Below, piece by piece: positions 55,423 through 64,000 of a DNA stretch of 64,000 bases. This stretch comes from Melioribacter sp. GTDB lineage: Bacteria > Bacteroidota > Ignavibacteria > Ignavibacteriales > Melioribacteraceae. The translations under genes and the position numbers were made by a program. The notes under the pieces were generated by a model. The model made no database searches. It had not been told where the DNA came from and was given only the letters and a program-made list of their open reading frames with translations. Location of the stretch: contig DYHW01000001.1 in assembly GCA_020723965.1 (NCBI GenBank), positions 606,587 to 670,586 on the forward strand, read 5' to 3'. Every line of letters begins with the position of its first letter. The stretch's first letter is position 1.

Positions 55423-56673
55423 ATGGATAGAATTTCACAAATTTATAACGACGAAAAACTTCTAAAGAAACTTTACGACGACCCCAACATTGCCATCGAG
55501 GATGCTCTTGAAAACGAAATGGTAATCAATATGGGTCCTCAGCATCCGGCAACGCACGGCGTTCTTCGGCTTGTATTACGACTCGATGGCGAAACGGTGA
55601 TGAATATTGTGCCAGAGCTTGGCTATCTACACCGTGGTTATGAGAAGATGGCTGAGAACATGAGTTACATCGAATATATTCCGCACACAGACCGTCTTGA
55701 TTACACCGGCACTATGTGCAACAACGTTGCTTATGTTCTTGCAGTTGAAAAACTTGCCGGCATCGAAGCGCCAAAGCGCGCACAATATATTCGAATGATC
55801 GTTTCTGAGCTTTCAAGAATTGCGGCGCATTTGGTTGCAATTGGAACATTTGCAATGGACGTTGGTGCTGTTACTATGGTTATGTGGACATTCCGCGAGC
55901 GTGAAAAGATAAACAATATTTTTGACCGGCTTGCTGGCGCCAGATTCACAACCAGCTACACAAGAATTGGCGGCGTTGCTTCCGATATCGATTCCGAAAC
56001 TATAGCTATGACACAACAATTTTTGGAAGAGTTAGGGCTTGCCCTTGTTGAAATGGATAAGTTAGTGCTTTCTAACAGAATTTTTATTGAGCGTCTTGAA
56101 GAAATTGGAATTTTACCTAAAGAAGATGCAATTGCTCTTGGCGTTACTGGACCAAATCTCCGCGCAAGCGGCGTCGAGTATGACGTCCGCCGCGCTAAGC
56201 CCTATCTTTATTACAATGAAATTGATTTCAGAATTCCAACTTTTACAGAAGGCGATTGTCTTGCGCGTTATTTCCAAAGAGGTGATGAAGTTAAAGAAAG
56301 CGCAAAAATTTTGAAGCAATGTTTAGATAAGATGCCGCAAGGCGAGGTAATTGCAAACGATCCGAAGAGGGTTCTTTCTTATAAAACGGAAATCTATTCT
56401 AAGATGGAAGAGTTGATTCACGATTTTATGATAATTAACCAAGGAATCAATCCTCCGGTTGGCGACACATATTTTTCGGTTGAAAACCCAAAAGGGGAAT
56501 TAGGGTTTTACATAGTAAGTAACGGAACAGGTAATCCGTGGAAATTGAAAATAAATTCTCCGTCATTCTGCAATTTGCAAGCTATATCTCAGATATGTAA
56601 AGGCGCAATGGTTTCTGATGTTGTTGCAATAATTGGTTCGCTCGATCCTGTTATGGGAGAAGCGGATAAATAA
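55423..56673 (+). CDS. nuoD: NADH-quinone oxidoreductase subunit D
   Basis: 416 residues, start 1 bp after the nuoC stop. NMGPQHPATHGVLRLVLRLDGE is the 49-kDa subunit N-terminal signature with the quinone-site His; GYLHRGYEKMAENM and the C-terminal PKGELGFYIVSNG and LDPVMGEADK also match. It forms the quinone pocket with NuoB. The spacer to nuoE holds a palindromic repeat. Confidence 0.96.
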   Translation: MDRISQIYNDEKLLKKLYDDPNIAIEDALENEMVINMGPQHPATHGVLRLVLRLDGETVMNIVPELGYLHRGYEKMAENMSYIEYIPHTDRLDYTGTMCNNVAYVLAVEKLAGIEAPKRAQYIRMIVSELSRIAAHLVAIGTFAMDVGAVTMVMWTFREREKINNIFDRLAGARFTTSYTRIGGVASDIDSETIAMTQQFLEELGLALVEMDKLVLSNRIFIERLEEIGILPKEDAIALGVTGPNLRASGVEYDVRRAKPYLYYNEIDFRIPTFTEGDCLARYFQRGDEVKESAKILKQCLDKMPQGEVIANDPKRVLSYKTEIYSKMEELIHDFMIINQGINPPVGDTYFSVENPKGELGFYIVSNGTGNPWKLKINSPSFCNLQAISQICKGAMVSDVVAIIGSLDPVMGEADK

Positions 56674-56678
56674 TCACA

Positions 56679-56737
56679 ATCGTGATCTTGCTATTGATCA
56701 TAATCATGATCGAAAAGAGCATGAACAAGATCACGAT
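56679..56737. repeat. Palindromic repeat element in the nuoD-nuoE spacer
   Basis: Outer arms ATCGTGATCTTG (56679-56690) and CAAGATCACGAT (56726-56737) are perfect 12-bp inverted repeats, with an inner hairpin GATCAT/ATGATC at 56696-56711. CATAATCATGATC and AAAGAGCATGAACA are shared with the element at 51046-51109. Confidence 0.6.
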
Positions 56738-56764
56738 CATGAGCACGAAAAAAAAATATAGAAT

Positions 56765-57238
56765 ATGTCATTCAAATTCACTGAAGAAAATATTACAAGA
56801 ATAGCACAAGCCCGGAAGAAATATCCTACTGCGCTTGCGGCTGTGATGGATACAATTTATATCGCGCAGGAACAAAACGGCTACATCAGCAATGAAGTGA
56901 TGGAAGAAATTGCAATTGTTCTTGGTATAGACAAAGTGAACGTGTTGAGTGTTGTTACATTCTATACAATGTATAATACAAAACCAATGGGCAGGTACCA
57001 CATTCAAGTGTGCACAAATGTTTCTTGCATGCTGCGCGGTGCCTACGAAATTTGGGACGGTGTTAAGGAAAAACTCGAACTCGACCACATGCAAGTTTCT
57101 CAAGATTCAAAATTTTCCCTCGAGGAAGTTGAATGCATGGGCGCATGCGGCTACGCTCCTATGATTGCAGTGAACGAAGACTACTTCGAAAATCTTAATA
57201 AAGAAAAAGTTTTTGAAATTTTAGACTCGCTCAAATAA
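56765..57238 (+). CDS. nuoE: NADH-quinone oxidoreductase subunit E
   Basis: 157 residues. Four cysteines for the N1a 2Fe-2S cluster: CTNVSC in HIQVCTNVSCMLRGAYEI and two in VECMGACGYAPMIAVN. YISNEVMEEIAIVLGI and VVTFYTMYNTKPMG are the thioredoxin-like 24-kDa subunit motifs. It works with NuoF, whose gene starts at the very next base. Confidence 0.95.
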   Translation: MSFKFTEENITRIAQARKKYPTALAAVMDTIYIAQEQNGYISNEVMEEIAIVLGIDKVNVLSVVTFYTMYNTKPMGRYHIQVCTNVSCMLRGAYEIWDGVKEKLELDHMQVSQDSKFSLEEVECMGACGYAPMIAVNEDYFENLNKEKVFEILDSLK

Positions 57239-58561
57239 ATGGAAAGAATTGTTCTACCTCAAATACCAAATCTGAATCAGTTAGAAATTTATCTTGACAA
57301 CGGCGGATTCGAATCTGCTAAAAAAGCTTTTGCAAGAACTTCGGATGAAATTATTGATGAAGTAAAAAAATCCGGTTTGCGTGGAAGAGGCGGCGCAGCA
57401 TTTTCGGCTGGTTTGAAATGGAGCTTTATGCCGAAGACAACGGATAAACCGAAATATCTTTGTCTCAACGGCGATGAAAGCGAACCCGGGTCATTTAAAG
57501 ACCGCCAGATTTTTGAAGACAATCCTTTTCAACTCATCGAAGGCGCAATTATCACTTGTTACGCTATTGGCGCTAATGTAGCGTTCCTTTACATCCGTGG
57601 CGAATATCATAAATGGATTAAGCTGATGCAGAAAGCGGTTGACGAAGCTTACGCACGCGGATTCCTTGGCGAAAAGATGAAAGAAACTTTTGGAATTGAT
57701 TTCAGCTGCGATCTTTTCATTCACAAAGGTGCGGGTGCATACATTTGCGGTGAAGAATCTTCGCTGATGAATTCAATAGAAGGATTGCGCGGTTATCCGC
57801 GCGTTAAACCGCCTTTCCCGGCACAGCGAGGTTTATGGGGCTGCCCAACTACAATCAACAATGTTGAAACAATTACAAACGTTCCGGCAATTATCAAAAA
57901 TGGTTGGGAATGGTACTCGAAGATTGGTGCTCCTAAACATCCAGGTACAATTTTGTTTGGCATTAGCGGACATGTAAACAAACCCGGCGTTTATGAATAT
58001 CCCACAGGAATTCTTCTGACTGAATTAATTTATGATGTAGCAGGCGGAGTGCCTGGCAACAAAAGAATTAAATGTGTTATTCCGGGCGGTTCATCAATGC
58101 CGCCGCTGCGCGGCGATCAGCTTGAAGGCATTCGTATGGATGCCGAATCACTGAAAGAAGCTGGTTCTGCAATTGGAACTGGCGGCGTTATAGTGATGGA
58201 TGAAGATACTATTCTATTAAAAGTTTTGATTCGCATCGCTCATTTTTATCATCATGAAAGCTGCGGACAATGCACGCCCTGCCGCGAAGGCACCGGCTGG
58301 ATGAAAAAAATATTGCACAGAATAGATGAAGGACACGGCACATCTAAAGATTTGGATCTGCTCGTAAGCGTTGCAAACAACATAGAAGGGAACACAGTCT
58401 GCGCGTTTGGCGAAGCCGCTGCATGGCCCGTAAAATTTATGATTATGAGTTTCCGAGATGAATTTGAAAAATATGTGAAGAAAGACGTTTCTATTCCCGT
58501 TCCAAACAAAGTTCATTCGATGAGAGGAACGGCTGTTCCACTGGCGGATTTGCTGAAATAA
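57239..58561 (+). CDS. nuoF: NADH-quinone oxidoreductase subunit F
   Basis: 440 residues. GLRGRGGAAFSAGLKWSFMP binds NADH, GAGAYICGEESSLMNSIEG binds FMN, and ESCGQCTPCREGTGWM with a later Cys in NTVCAFGEAA hold the N3 4Fe-4S cluster. This is the electron entry point of complex I. The operon stops here with a strong terminator, so nuoG-N must be elsewhere. Confidence 0.96.
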   Translation: MERIVLPQIPNLNQLEIYLDNGGFESAKKAFARTSDEIIDEVKKSGLRGRGGAAFSAGLKWSFMPKTTDKPKYLCLNGDESEPGSFKDRQIFEDNPFQLIEGAIITCYAIGANVAFLYIRGEYHKWIKLMQKAVDEAYARGFLGEKMKETFGIDFSCDLFIHKGAGAYICGEESSLMNSIEGLRGYPRVKPPFPAQRGLWGCPTTINNVETITNVPAIIKNGWEWYSKIGAPKHPGTILFGISGHVNKPGVYEYPTGILLTELIYDVAGGVPGNKRIKCVIPGGSSMPPLRGDQLEGIRMDAESLKEAGSAIGTGGVIVMDEDTILLKVLIRIAHFYHHESCGQCTPCREGTGWMKKILHRIDEGHGTSKDLDLLVSVANNIEGNTVCAFGEAAAWPVKFMIMSFRDEFEKYVKKDVSIPVPNKVHSMRGTAVPLADLLK

Positions 58562-58584
58562 ATTTTGAAGTATAGAAAATGTAA

Positions 58585-58626
58585 AATGAAAAGGCGGATC
58601 GAAAGGTCCGCCTTTTCATTTTTTTT
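58585..58626 (+). terminator. Rho-independent terminator after nuoF
   Basis: AATGAAAAGGCGGA and TCCGCCTTTTCATT form a long stem with a GAAA-centred loop, followed by TTTTTT. It lies 24 bp after nuoF and also faces the convergent M28 peptidase gene, so it may act both ways. Confidence 0.9.
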
Positions 58627-58704
58627 AAATTAAATGACAGTTAGCACAACTTCAGTTTAATTACTGAATTTCTTTTTGCTAAAAGCAGAATCTGCAGCTT
58701 TAAG

Positions 58705-60507
58705 CTACCTAGCAGTCAATTCCAAATTAAATGTTATCTCTTTTCCATCACGAAGAACAACAACATCAACTTTATCGCCGGCTTTGTAGTCTTGTGACGC
58801 ATACATAAAATCGTAAATGCTGTCAATTGATTTAATTCCGAATTTTACAATGATATCGCCCGCTTTCAATCCTGCTTTTGCTGCCGGACCTCCTTCAGTA
58901 ACGCCCGAAAGTTTGTAGCCTGTTCCGTTATAACCAAACTCTGGAACTGTTCCAATTGTAACGCGTGTGCGTCCAACACTGCCTCGACTAGCAGGTTCTT
59001 CCACTTTAACATAATCGGGTTTAGTGTCAAGCTGATTAACTGCATTAGCGATATCAAAAACAAAGTTGGTAACTTTTTCCTGTCCGGTAATGTTAATTTT
59101 ATCAACGTCATCGGTTGGTTTGTGATAATCTGAATGCGTGCCCGTAAAGAAGAAGAGAACCGGAATATTTTTGTTTGAAAATGCTTGATGATCACTTCCA
59201 CCCGAACCAGCATCACTCATTGCTAATTTAAATCCGTATATGTTTTTTTCGTTCAGCAGGCTTTTCCATTTAGAAGAAGTGCCAGCACCGATAATTGTTA
59301 GGTTGTTCTCTTCATTCAATCTTCCGATCATATCCATATTTAACATAGCGACGATATTTTTTATATCGACCGGAGAATTGTTTGTGAAATAAGTAGAGCC
59401 GAGTATTCCAAGCTCTTCACCGGAGAAAGCGACAAAAATTATACTGCGCTTCAATTGATTTATTTTAGAGCCAAACTTCTCTGCGATTTCTAATAAACCT
59501 GTAGTGCCGGAAGCGTTATCATCTGCGCCGTTGTGAATCACTTTATCTTTTCCTTTATACATCGATGCTGCCAGCAGCTGATCTATTCCTAAGTGGTCGT
59601 AGTGAGCGCCGATAACAATAAATTCATTTTTCAATATCGGATCGCTCCCTTCAAGCATTCCTCCAACATTCCGGGCAATTTTCTCTATCACTTTTGTCTC
59701 AGTTTGAAGAGAGACTTTTGTGTTCTTAAAGATAAATGATATTGTTTTTTTCTCTGCATCTATTTGTTTTTGGAGTTCGGCAAAATTTAACTCTTCATTA
59801 TTAAAGAGTTCATCAACAAACGATCGCTTAATGTGGATAACAGGAAAGTCTTTCATTCCAGCGGCGCCATCGTAACGTAATTCCATTAGCGGGTCTTCAT
59901 CATTTTTTGGCGCCCATCGGTTAACAAGTATCAAGCCTGCTGCTCCTTTAGCTTTTGCGTTTGCTGCTTTATTTCTTAGCGAGGCAAAACGCTCAAACTC
60001 AGACCTTGAACTATCGTGCTCTGGGTGGCTTCTCATTACTATTACAACTTTACCTGTTACATCCAAATCGTCATAATCATCGTATTTCAAATTAGAAGCA
60101 GAGATACCATAGCCGGCAAAGATCAAGTTGCCGGAGAATTCAGCTTTACCTGAAAATGGAGCAGTAATAAAATCTTGCGAAACTATTAACGATTTTTTCT
60201 TCCCGTTAATTTCAAGTGCAAGAGAGTTATTTTTTGTTAATTCAATTTTTTCAATGAAAGGAAATTCTTGAAACCACTTTCCGTTGAATGCAGGTTTGAG
60301 TCCCGCAGTTTCAAATTGGCTTTTGATATAATCGCCAGCTTTTTTTTCCTCCGGGCTTCCTGTAAATCTGCCTTTCATTTCATCGGAGGCGAGGTAATAA
60401 ACGTGAGATTTTATTTCTTCTGCAGTTATTGCTGCAGTTCGATTTTTATCTTGTGCAAAAGAGAACGAAGTAAGTAAAACGAGAAAAAGAATTGTTATTC
60501 TTTTCAT
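58705..60507 (-). CDS. M28 family aminopeptidase with PA and PDZ domains
   Basis: 600 residues. Signal peptide (cut after FAQ), a PA insert (about 130-265), then the M28 zinc site: GAHYDHLG, HNGADDNASGTTGL, FVAFSGEELGILGS, LNMDMIGRL and GGSDHQAF supply the usual His, Asp, Glu, Asp and His ligands. A PDZ domain at about 515-595 (GPAAKAGLKAGDIIVKFG) ends it. A secreted or periplasmic exopeptidase. It lies 47 bp after the MBL gene and might be the last gene of that operon, but has its own clear start region. Confidence 0.9.
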   Translation of the reverse strand: MKRITILFLVLLTSFSFAQDKNRTAAITAEEIKSHVYYLASDEMKGRFTGSPEEKKAGDYIKSQFETAGLKPAFNGKWFQEFPFIEKIELTKNNSLALEINGKKKSLIVSQDFITAPFSGKAEFSGNLIFAGYGISASNLKYDDYDDLDVTGKVVIVMRSHPEHDSSRSEFERFASLRNKAANAKAKGAAGLILVNRWAPKNDEDPLMELRYDGAAGMKDFPVIHIKRSFVDELFNNEELNFAELQKQIDAEKKTISFIFKNTKVSLQTETKVIEKIARNVGGMLEGSDPILKNEFIVIGAHYDHLGIDQLLAASMYKGKDKVIHNGADDNASGTTGLLEIAEKFGSKINQLKRSIIFVAFSGEELGILGSTYFTNNSPVDIKNIVAMLNMDMIGRLNEENNLTIIGAGTSSKWKSLLNEKNIYGFKLAMSDAGSGGSDHQAFSNKNIPVLFFFTGTHSDYHKPTDDVDKINITGQEKVTNFVFDIANAVNQLDTKPDYVKVEEPASRGSVGRTRVTIGTVPEFGYNGTGYKLSGVTEGGPAAKAGLKAGDIIVKFGIKSIDSIYDFMYASQDYKAGDKVDVVVLRDGKEITFNLELTAR

Positions 60508-60554
60508 AACTCTCTCTTTGAGTTGATTTGAAAAATTTGGGTATGAAAATAATA

Positions 60555-61274
60555 CTATTCAGGCACATGAACCAAGAAATAATCTTTGGCTGTTTTTCCA
60601 ATTTGAGTTGCTTGCTCAATAGTCATATGAAGTTCTGAAACAGTGTTATTTTTGGCGCCGGCCTCTACAATTGCCAGGTCAGAATCTTTAGCGTGTTTAA
60701 CGAGCGAGCCGCAATATGCTGTATCTCCGCCATAACAAATAGATTTGCTGTCATAAATAAATTTGTAGCCAAGAGAAGGAACCGGTTCGGTTGAAATTCC
60801 ATCGGAAGAGAGTTCGCGGTGATTTACTCTGAACGGTTTTATAGTGATCGATTCACGGCGGAAAGATTTTTCGTTATCGAGCGGTTGAAGATGAATTTGA
60901 TATGATAATTCTTTGCGGTAAACTTTTTGAAAAGCATGATAGATGCTCTCTATCTCTTTTCCCCCTTTAGGATAATAAATATTGAGCGCGCTCTTTTTTC
61001 TTAATACTGAAAGATATGTTAAGAGTGACCAAACACCGCCGATATGATCATGGTGTCCATGACTGATAAAGATATCAGAAACTTTTAGAATAGTAACTGC
61101 TCCAACATCTTTGTTTAGATCTCGCAGAATTCCATCGCCCGGATCAACAATGAAAGTTGCTTTATCTGTGGTAATTAAAATTCCGGTTGAGATGTTTGGA
61201 ATGGATGAATAAATTTTTATAAAGAAATCATCTTTGCGCCATATAAGAGGATATTTTTGATTGATGGTTTTCAT
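60555..61274 (-). CDS. Metallo-beta-lactamase-fold hydrolase (RNase Z-like)
   Basis: 239 residues. ISHGHHDHIGG is the HxHxDH zinc motif; the later His and Asp are in RVNHRE and YGGDTAYC. The end, ELHMTIEQATQIGKTA then YFLVHVPE, resembles RNase Z-type proteins but lacks their flexible arm, so a general MBL-fold hydrolase is the safe call. It follows feoB by 4 bp, in the iron-uptake operon, with no known reason. Confidence 0.8.
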   Translation of the reverse strand: MKTINQKYPLIWRKDDFFIKIYSSIPNISTGILITTDKATFIVDPGDGILRDLNKDVGAVTILKVSDIFISHGHHDHIGGVWSLLTYLSVLRKKSALNIYYPKGGKEIESIYHAFQKVYRKELSYQIHLQPLDNEKSFRRESITIKPFRVNHRELSSDGISTEPVPSLGYKFIYDSKSICYGGDTAYCGSLVKHAKDSDLAIVEAGAKNNTVSELHMTIEQATQIGKTAKDYFLVHVPE

Positions 61275-61278
61275 TTTA

Positions 61279-63315
61279 TTAAATCACTAATTGTGCAACA
61301 AGCCCGCCAATAAAAAATGCTGCGACCCAGGTTCCAGTCCAAATTATCATTCCTTCTTTCAAACCTCTCTCTTTCAACATAACAACAAACGATGCAATAC
61401 ACGGAACGAAAAGTGTAATTGTGATTATAGAAACTGTCTTTTGCATTACAGTTAAGCTCATTTGAAAGAGTCCTGCAGCGCCAAAATCACGCCGAACCAT
61501 TCCCATCACAAAAGCATTTGCGGCTTCTTTGGGAAGCTTTAACCATGTTGTTGTAAGCGGCTCTAAAATGTTTTGCCAGACTTTAAGTATGCCAGTAATT
61601 TCCATCAAACCAACAGCAAGCGCACCAATAAAAAACCAGAAGCCCGCTTCTTTCATAAAGCCCCAGCTTCTGAAGAAAGTTTTCTTAAGAATATTATCAA
61701 TTCTAGGCACTCTAATGGCAGGAAGATCGATCAAAAGAGGAGAGCTTTCACCCGGAAGCATTTTATTTAATACTGTCGATAGAACAATCAGTACCGTTCC
61801 GATAACTGAAACATATAGAAGCAATGCGCTTATACCAGCTCCGCTTAATAAAGCAGCAATTACGGCAAGCTGTGCAGAACATGGAATTACAAATTGAAGT
61901 ATTGCCGTAACAATCGATTTCTCTCTTTCGGTGCCGAGCAACCTTGTTGTGATATTTGCCATTGTGATGCAGCCAAATCCCAGCATAATAGGAATTACAG
62001 CGCGTCCATTTAACCCAATCTTGTTGAATGACCTATCGAGCATTGTTGCAAGTCGAGGTAAATAACCGCTGTCTTCTAGCAGAGCCATAATTAAGTAAAA
62101 TGCAAGCACAAGAGGAAGAAGTAAAAATAACAGATAAGTTGTGGTCATTGTAATGATGCCGAACTCGCCGAAAAGTAGTTTCAAGAAAAAATTTGAGAAC
62201 TGAAAATGCGTTTCTGCTCCCTCAACTTTAGAATAATGTTCAAATTCTTTTTTCAAGGGTTCATTGGAATTCAAACCCTCTGTAAAAATAAATGATTTGT
62301 TACCAATTTTATTTCCTTCAGTGTCAAACTGTATTACATCAATTTTTGTATCTGAATGTTCGGCAACAATCGATTTAAGATTGTATTCGAAGAATCCCCT
62401 GCCAATTGTATTTTCTGTGTAGTCAACTATTCTTTGCGAAACAAGATCCCCGATGAAAAAATACATTAGCACAAGCATTAGAGCTAAAATTGGTAAACCT
62501 GTTATTGGATTTAACGACAATCGACCGAACCAATTAAAAATTTCCCCTTTCTTCGAATCTTCATATTCAACTGCGTCAAAAATTTCATTTACGCGGTTTC
62601 TTCTGCCAATATATATTCTTTCTCTTTCATCGGCGGTTCCGCATTCAGTATTGTTCTTCTTGGCTATCGATTCATCCCCTTCCAATATTAAAAGCGCTTC
62701 AGCTTGTGAGATGGATTTATTAGTAACCTGTTGAAGCATAAAATGGAGATCAAGTTCTTGGTTGCCAACTTTAGCTTTTTCGATCGCTTCATTAAGTTTT
62801 TCAAATCCCTGTTTATCAACTGCAGCGGTTTTAAAAACTTCCACGCCAAGTAGTTCTGATAGTTTTTTTGTGTCGATTCGGATTTTTCTTTTCTTCAGCT
62901 CATCGTTAAAATTTAAGAGCACAGAAACCTTTTTCCCCATATCAATAAGTTGAAGCGTGAGGAATAAATCGCGGTCGAGATTCACGGCATTTACAACGTT
63001 AATAATAACATCGGCAGAAAGAATTATATCTCTTGCAACTTTTTCTTCATCATTGAAAGAACCAACGCCATAAATACCGGGAGTGTCAAAGACATCATTT
63101 CCTTTATAATGACCTCTTGTGATCGAAATAGTTGTGCCTGGAAAGTTTGAAACATCTACGTACATCCCGCTCATGTAATTGAAAACACAAGACTTTCCAA
63201 CGTTCGGATTTCCAGCAAGAACAATTTTCTGAGCGCTGGATGATTTATTCGCTTCCGAAATAATAGCTTCAGAATCTGCGATTGGTGAATAAGAAATAAT
63301 ATTGTCTGATTTCAT
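61279..63315 (-). CDS. feoB: Ferrous iron transporter FeoB
   Basis: 678 residues. The N-terminal G domain has GNPNVGKS (35-42), PGTTIS, DTPGIYG and NFND in place of NKxD/NxxD. The membrane part has LPLVLAFYLIMALLEDSGYLPRLATMLDR, GFGCITMANITTR and IPCSAQL, the form with TMA after GFGC seen in Thermotoga/Clostridium-type FeoB. An extracytoplasmic loop of about 75 residues (about 295-375) lies after the first membrane helix. It imports Fe(II) using GTP hydrolysis. Two bp after feoA, four before the MBL gene. Confidence 0.94.
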   Translation of the reverse strand: MKSDNIISYSPIADSEAIISEANKSSSAQKIVLAGNPNVGKSCVFNYMSGMYVDVSNFPGTTISITRGHYKGNDVFDTPGIYGVGSFNDEEKVARDIILSADVIINVVNAVNLDRDLFLTLQLIDMGKKVSVLLNFNDELKKRKIRIDTKKLSELLGVEVFKTAAVDKQGFEKLNEAIEKAKVGNQELDLHFMLQQVTNKSISQAEALLILEGDESIAKKNNTECGTADERERIYIGRRNRVNEIFDAVEYEDSKKGEIFNWFGRLSLNPITGLPILALMLVLMYFFIGDLVSQRIVDYTENTIGRGFFEYNLKSIVAEHSDTKIDVIQFDTEGNKIGNKSFIFTEGLNSNEPLKKEFEHYSKVEGAETHFQFSNFFLKLLFGEFGIITMTTTYLLFLLLPLVLAFYLIMALLEDSGYLPRLATMLDRSFNKIGLNGRAVIPIMLGFGCITMANITTRLLGTEREKSIVTAILQFVIPCSAQLAVIAALLSGAGISALLLYVSVIGTVLIVLSTVLNKMLPGESSPLLIDLPAIRVPRIDNILKKTFFRSWGFMKEAGFWFFIGALAVGLMEITGILKVWQNILEPLTTTWLKLPKEAANAFVMGMVRRDFGAAGLFQMSLTVMQKTVSIITITLFVPCIASFVVMLKERGLKEGMIIWTGTWVAAFFIGGLVAQLVI

Positions 63316-63317
63316 AA

Positions 63318-63545
63318 TTATTGAAGAATAACTTTAATTTTTTTTGCAAGATCGAATCCGAGCGCGATCTCGTGTCTATTTTTTTTGACCACAATTGTGC
63401 CGCCGGGAAGCCGGACAATACACTTTAACGTATCGCCTTCGCTAATTCCTAGACGAATCAACTGAGATTTTATATCGCCGGATGGAAGTTTTACAACCGT
63501 TACCGGCATTCCTTTTCTTGCTTTATCTAAAGTGCTATTTGCCAT
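63318..63545 (-). CDS. feoA: Ferrous iron transport protein FeoA
   Basis: 75 residues, SH3-like FeoA domain: VVKLPSGDIKSQLIRLGISEGD, CIVRLPGGTIVVKKNRHEIALG. It assists FeoB at the cytoplasmic face. It overlaps fur by 11 bp and is followed after 2 bp by feoB, so fur-feoA-feoB are translated together. Confidence 0.93.
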   Translation of the reverse strand: MANSTLDKARKGMPVTVVKLPSGDIKSQLIRLGISEGDTLKCIVRLPGGTIVVKKNRHEIALGFDLAKKIKVILQ

Positions 63546-63990
63546 TTATATTATGAGAACAGTTTGAATTTGTACACTTGCCAAAAATGTTGAACGAATA
63601 TCCAGTCGGGTCAAAACCGATTTCGCTGGAGATCTTTTTTACAATTTTTTGAATTTTAGGATCTGAAAATTCTTTGATCGTGCCGCAGTTAGTACATATT
63701 AAATGATCATGGCTAATTTTGCCTACATTCGATTCGTACCGTGTTTTATTCTCGCCGAAATTTCTTTTTGACAATATTCCGCATTGAGCAAGTAATTCAA
63801 GCGTATTGTAAACAGTTGCGCGCGAAATATTGGAATGGCTGCTTTTCATTTGAACGTATAGTTCATCGGCTCCAAAGTGTCCTTCGTACTCTATGGCATG
63901 GTCTAGAACTTCAAAACGTTCTGGCGTAATACGATTCTCTTCTCTTTTTAAGAAGCGCCTGAATTCTTCATGCGCTGATTGTCTATCCAT
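63535..63990 (-). CDS. fur: Fur family ferric uptake regulator
   Basis: 151 residues. A winged-helix domain (RRFLKREENRITPERFEVLDHAIEYEGHFGADELY, then SNISRATVYNTLELLAQCGIL) is followed by a dimerisation domain with SHDHLICTNCGTIKEF and CTNSNCSHN, the two CxxC-like zinc sites. Placed first in an operon with feoAB it is most likely the iron-sensing member rather than Zur or PerR. Only 10 bp upstream are in the window, so a Fur box cannot be looked for. Confidence 0.9.
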   Translation of the reverse strand: MDRQSAHEEFRRFLKREENRITPERFEVLDHAIEYEGHFGADELYVQMKSSHSNISRATVYNTLELLAQCGILSKRNFGENKTRYESNVGKISHDHLICTNCGTIKEFSDPKIQKIVKKISSEIGFDPTGYSFNIFGKCTNSNCSHNINGK

Positions 63991-64000
63991 AATATATAAC

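Overview
The window looks like chromosome of a member of the Bacteroidota/Ignavibacteria (FCB) lineage. The DNA is AT-rich, and several genes have the Bacteroidota promoter form TTG-N20-TAnnTTTG (clearest at 47698-47728, upstream of lysW). The main sigma factor is short and lacks region 1.1. There is a small histone-H1-like Hc1 protein, and a tmRNA whose tag reads GEYNYALAA, beginning with Gly as in Bacteroidetes tags. I favour an Ignavibacteria-like heterotroph, but the exact taxon is inference. I see no phage, transposase, CRISPR or tRNA gene. Most of the window is ordinary housekeeping and metabolism.

Layout. 1-1675: small membrane and envelope proteins. 2142-5724: cheW - chemoreceptor - cheW, where the two cheW copies share a 332-bp perfectly identical core. 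5961-7954: the primary sigma factor between two ~250-bp direct repeats. 8349-13825: alpha/beta hydrolase, biotin transporter BioY, an ETF:quinone oxidoreductase-like Fe-S protein (FadF type), Hc1-like protein, CapA-like protein and a thioesterase. 13836-23927: a fatty-acid beta-oxidation regulon, with a divergent ScfR/PrpR-type regulator, acyl-CoA synthetase, HADH/ECH fusion, thiolase, acyl-CoA dehydrogenase and dienoyl-CoA reductase. 24237-26954: MFS transporter, dusB and apt. 27185-33638: an operon of an exported Fn3-like protein, a FecR-domain protein, an outer-membrane barrel protein and a CHASE2-adenylate cyclase. 33730-36163: two LptF/LptG permeases on the minus strand. 36387-40306: M20 peptidase, lipoprotein, YgfZ-like protein and cobalamin adenosyltransferase. 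40346-40695: tmRNA. 41006-45067: three periplasmic PpiC/SurA-type chaperones. 45151-47568: MoxR ATPase and M23 peptidase. 47758-53753: a LysW carrier-protein amino-acid pathway with a homocitrate-synthase-like gene and an unexpected class II glutamine amidotransferase. 54045-58561: nuoABCDEF, closed by a terminator. 58705-63990 (minus strand): M28 peptidase, then a fur-feoA-feoB-MBL operon.

How the parts fit. FadD, FadN, FadA, FadE and the dienoyl-CoA reductase make a complete beta-oxidation spiral. FadF would pass acyl-CoA dehydrogenase electrons (through ETF, not seen here) to quinone, and the 14-bp palindrome at 15416-15429 is the obvious operator candidate for the regulator. The lysW-hcs-lysX-lysY-GATase-lysZ-lysJ operon most economically encodes alpha-aminoadipate lysine synthesis, but homoaconitase, homoisocitrate dehydrogenase and the LysK hydrolase are not in the window.

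No unmistakably new system is visible. The best candidates for a second look are the FecR/barrel/CHASE2-cyclase operon, the amidotransferase inside the LysW operon, the cheW identity block, the direct repeats around rpoD, and a palindromic repeat family inserted in operon spacers at 51046-51109 and 56679-56737.
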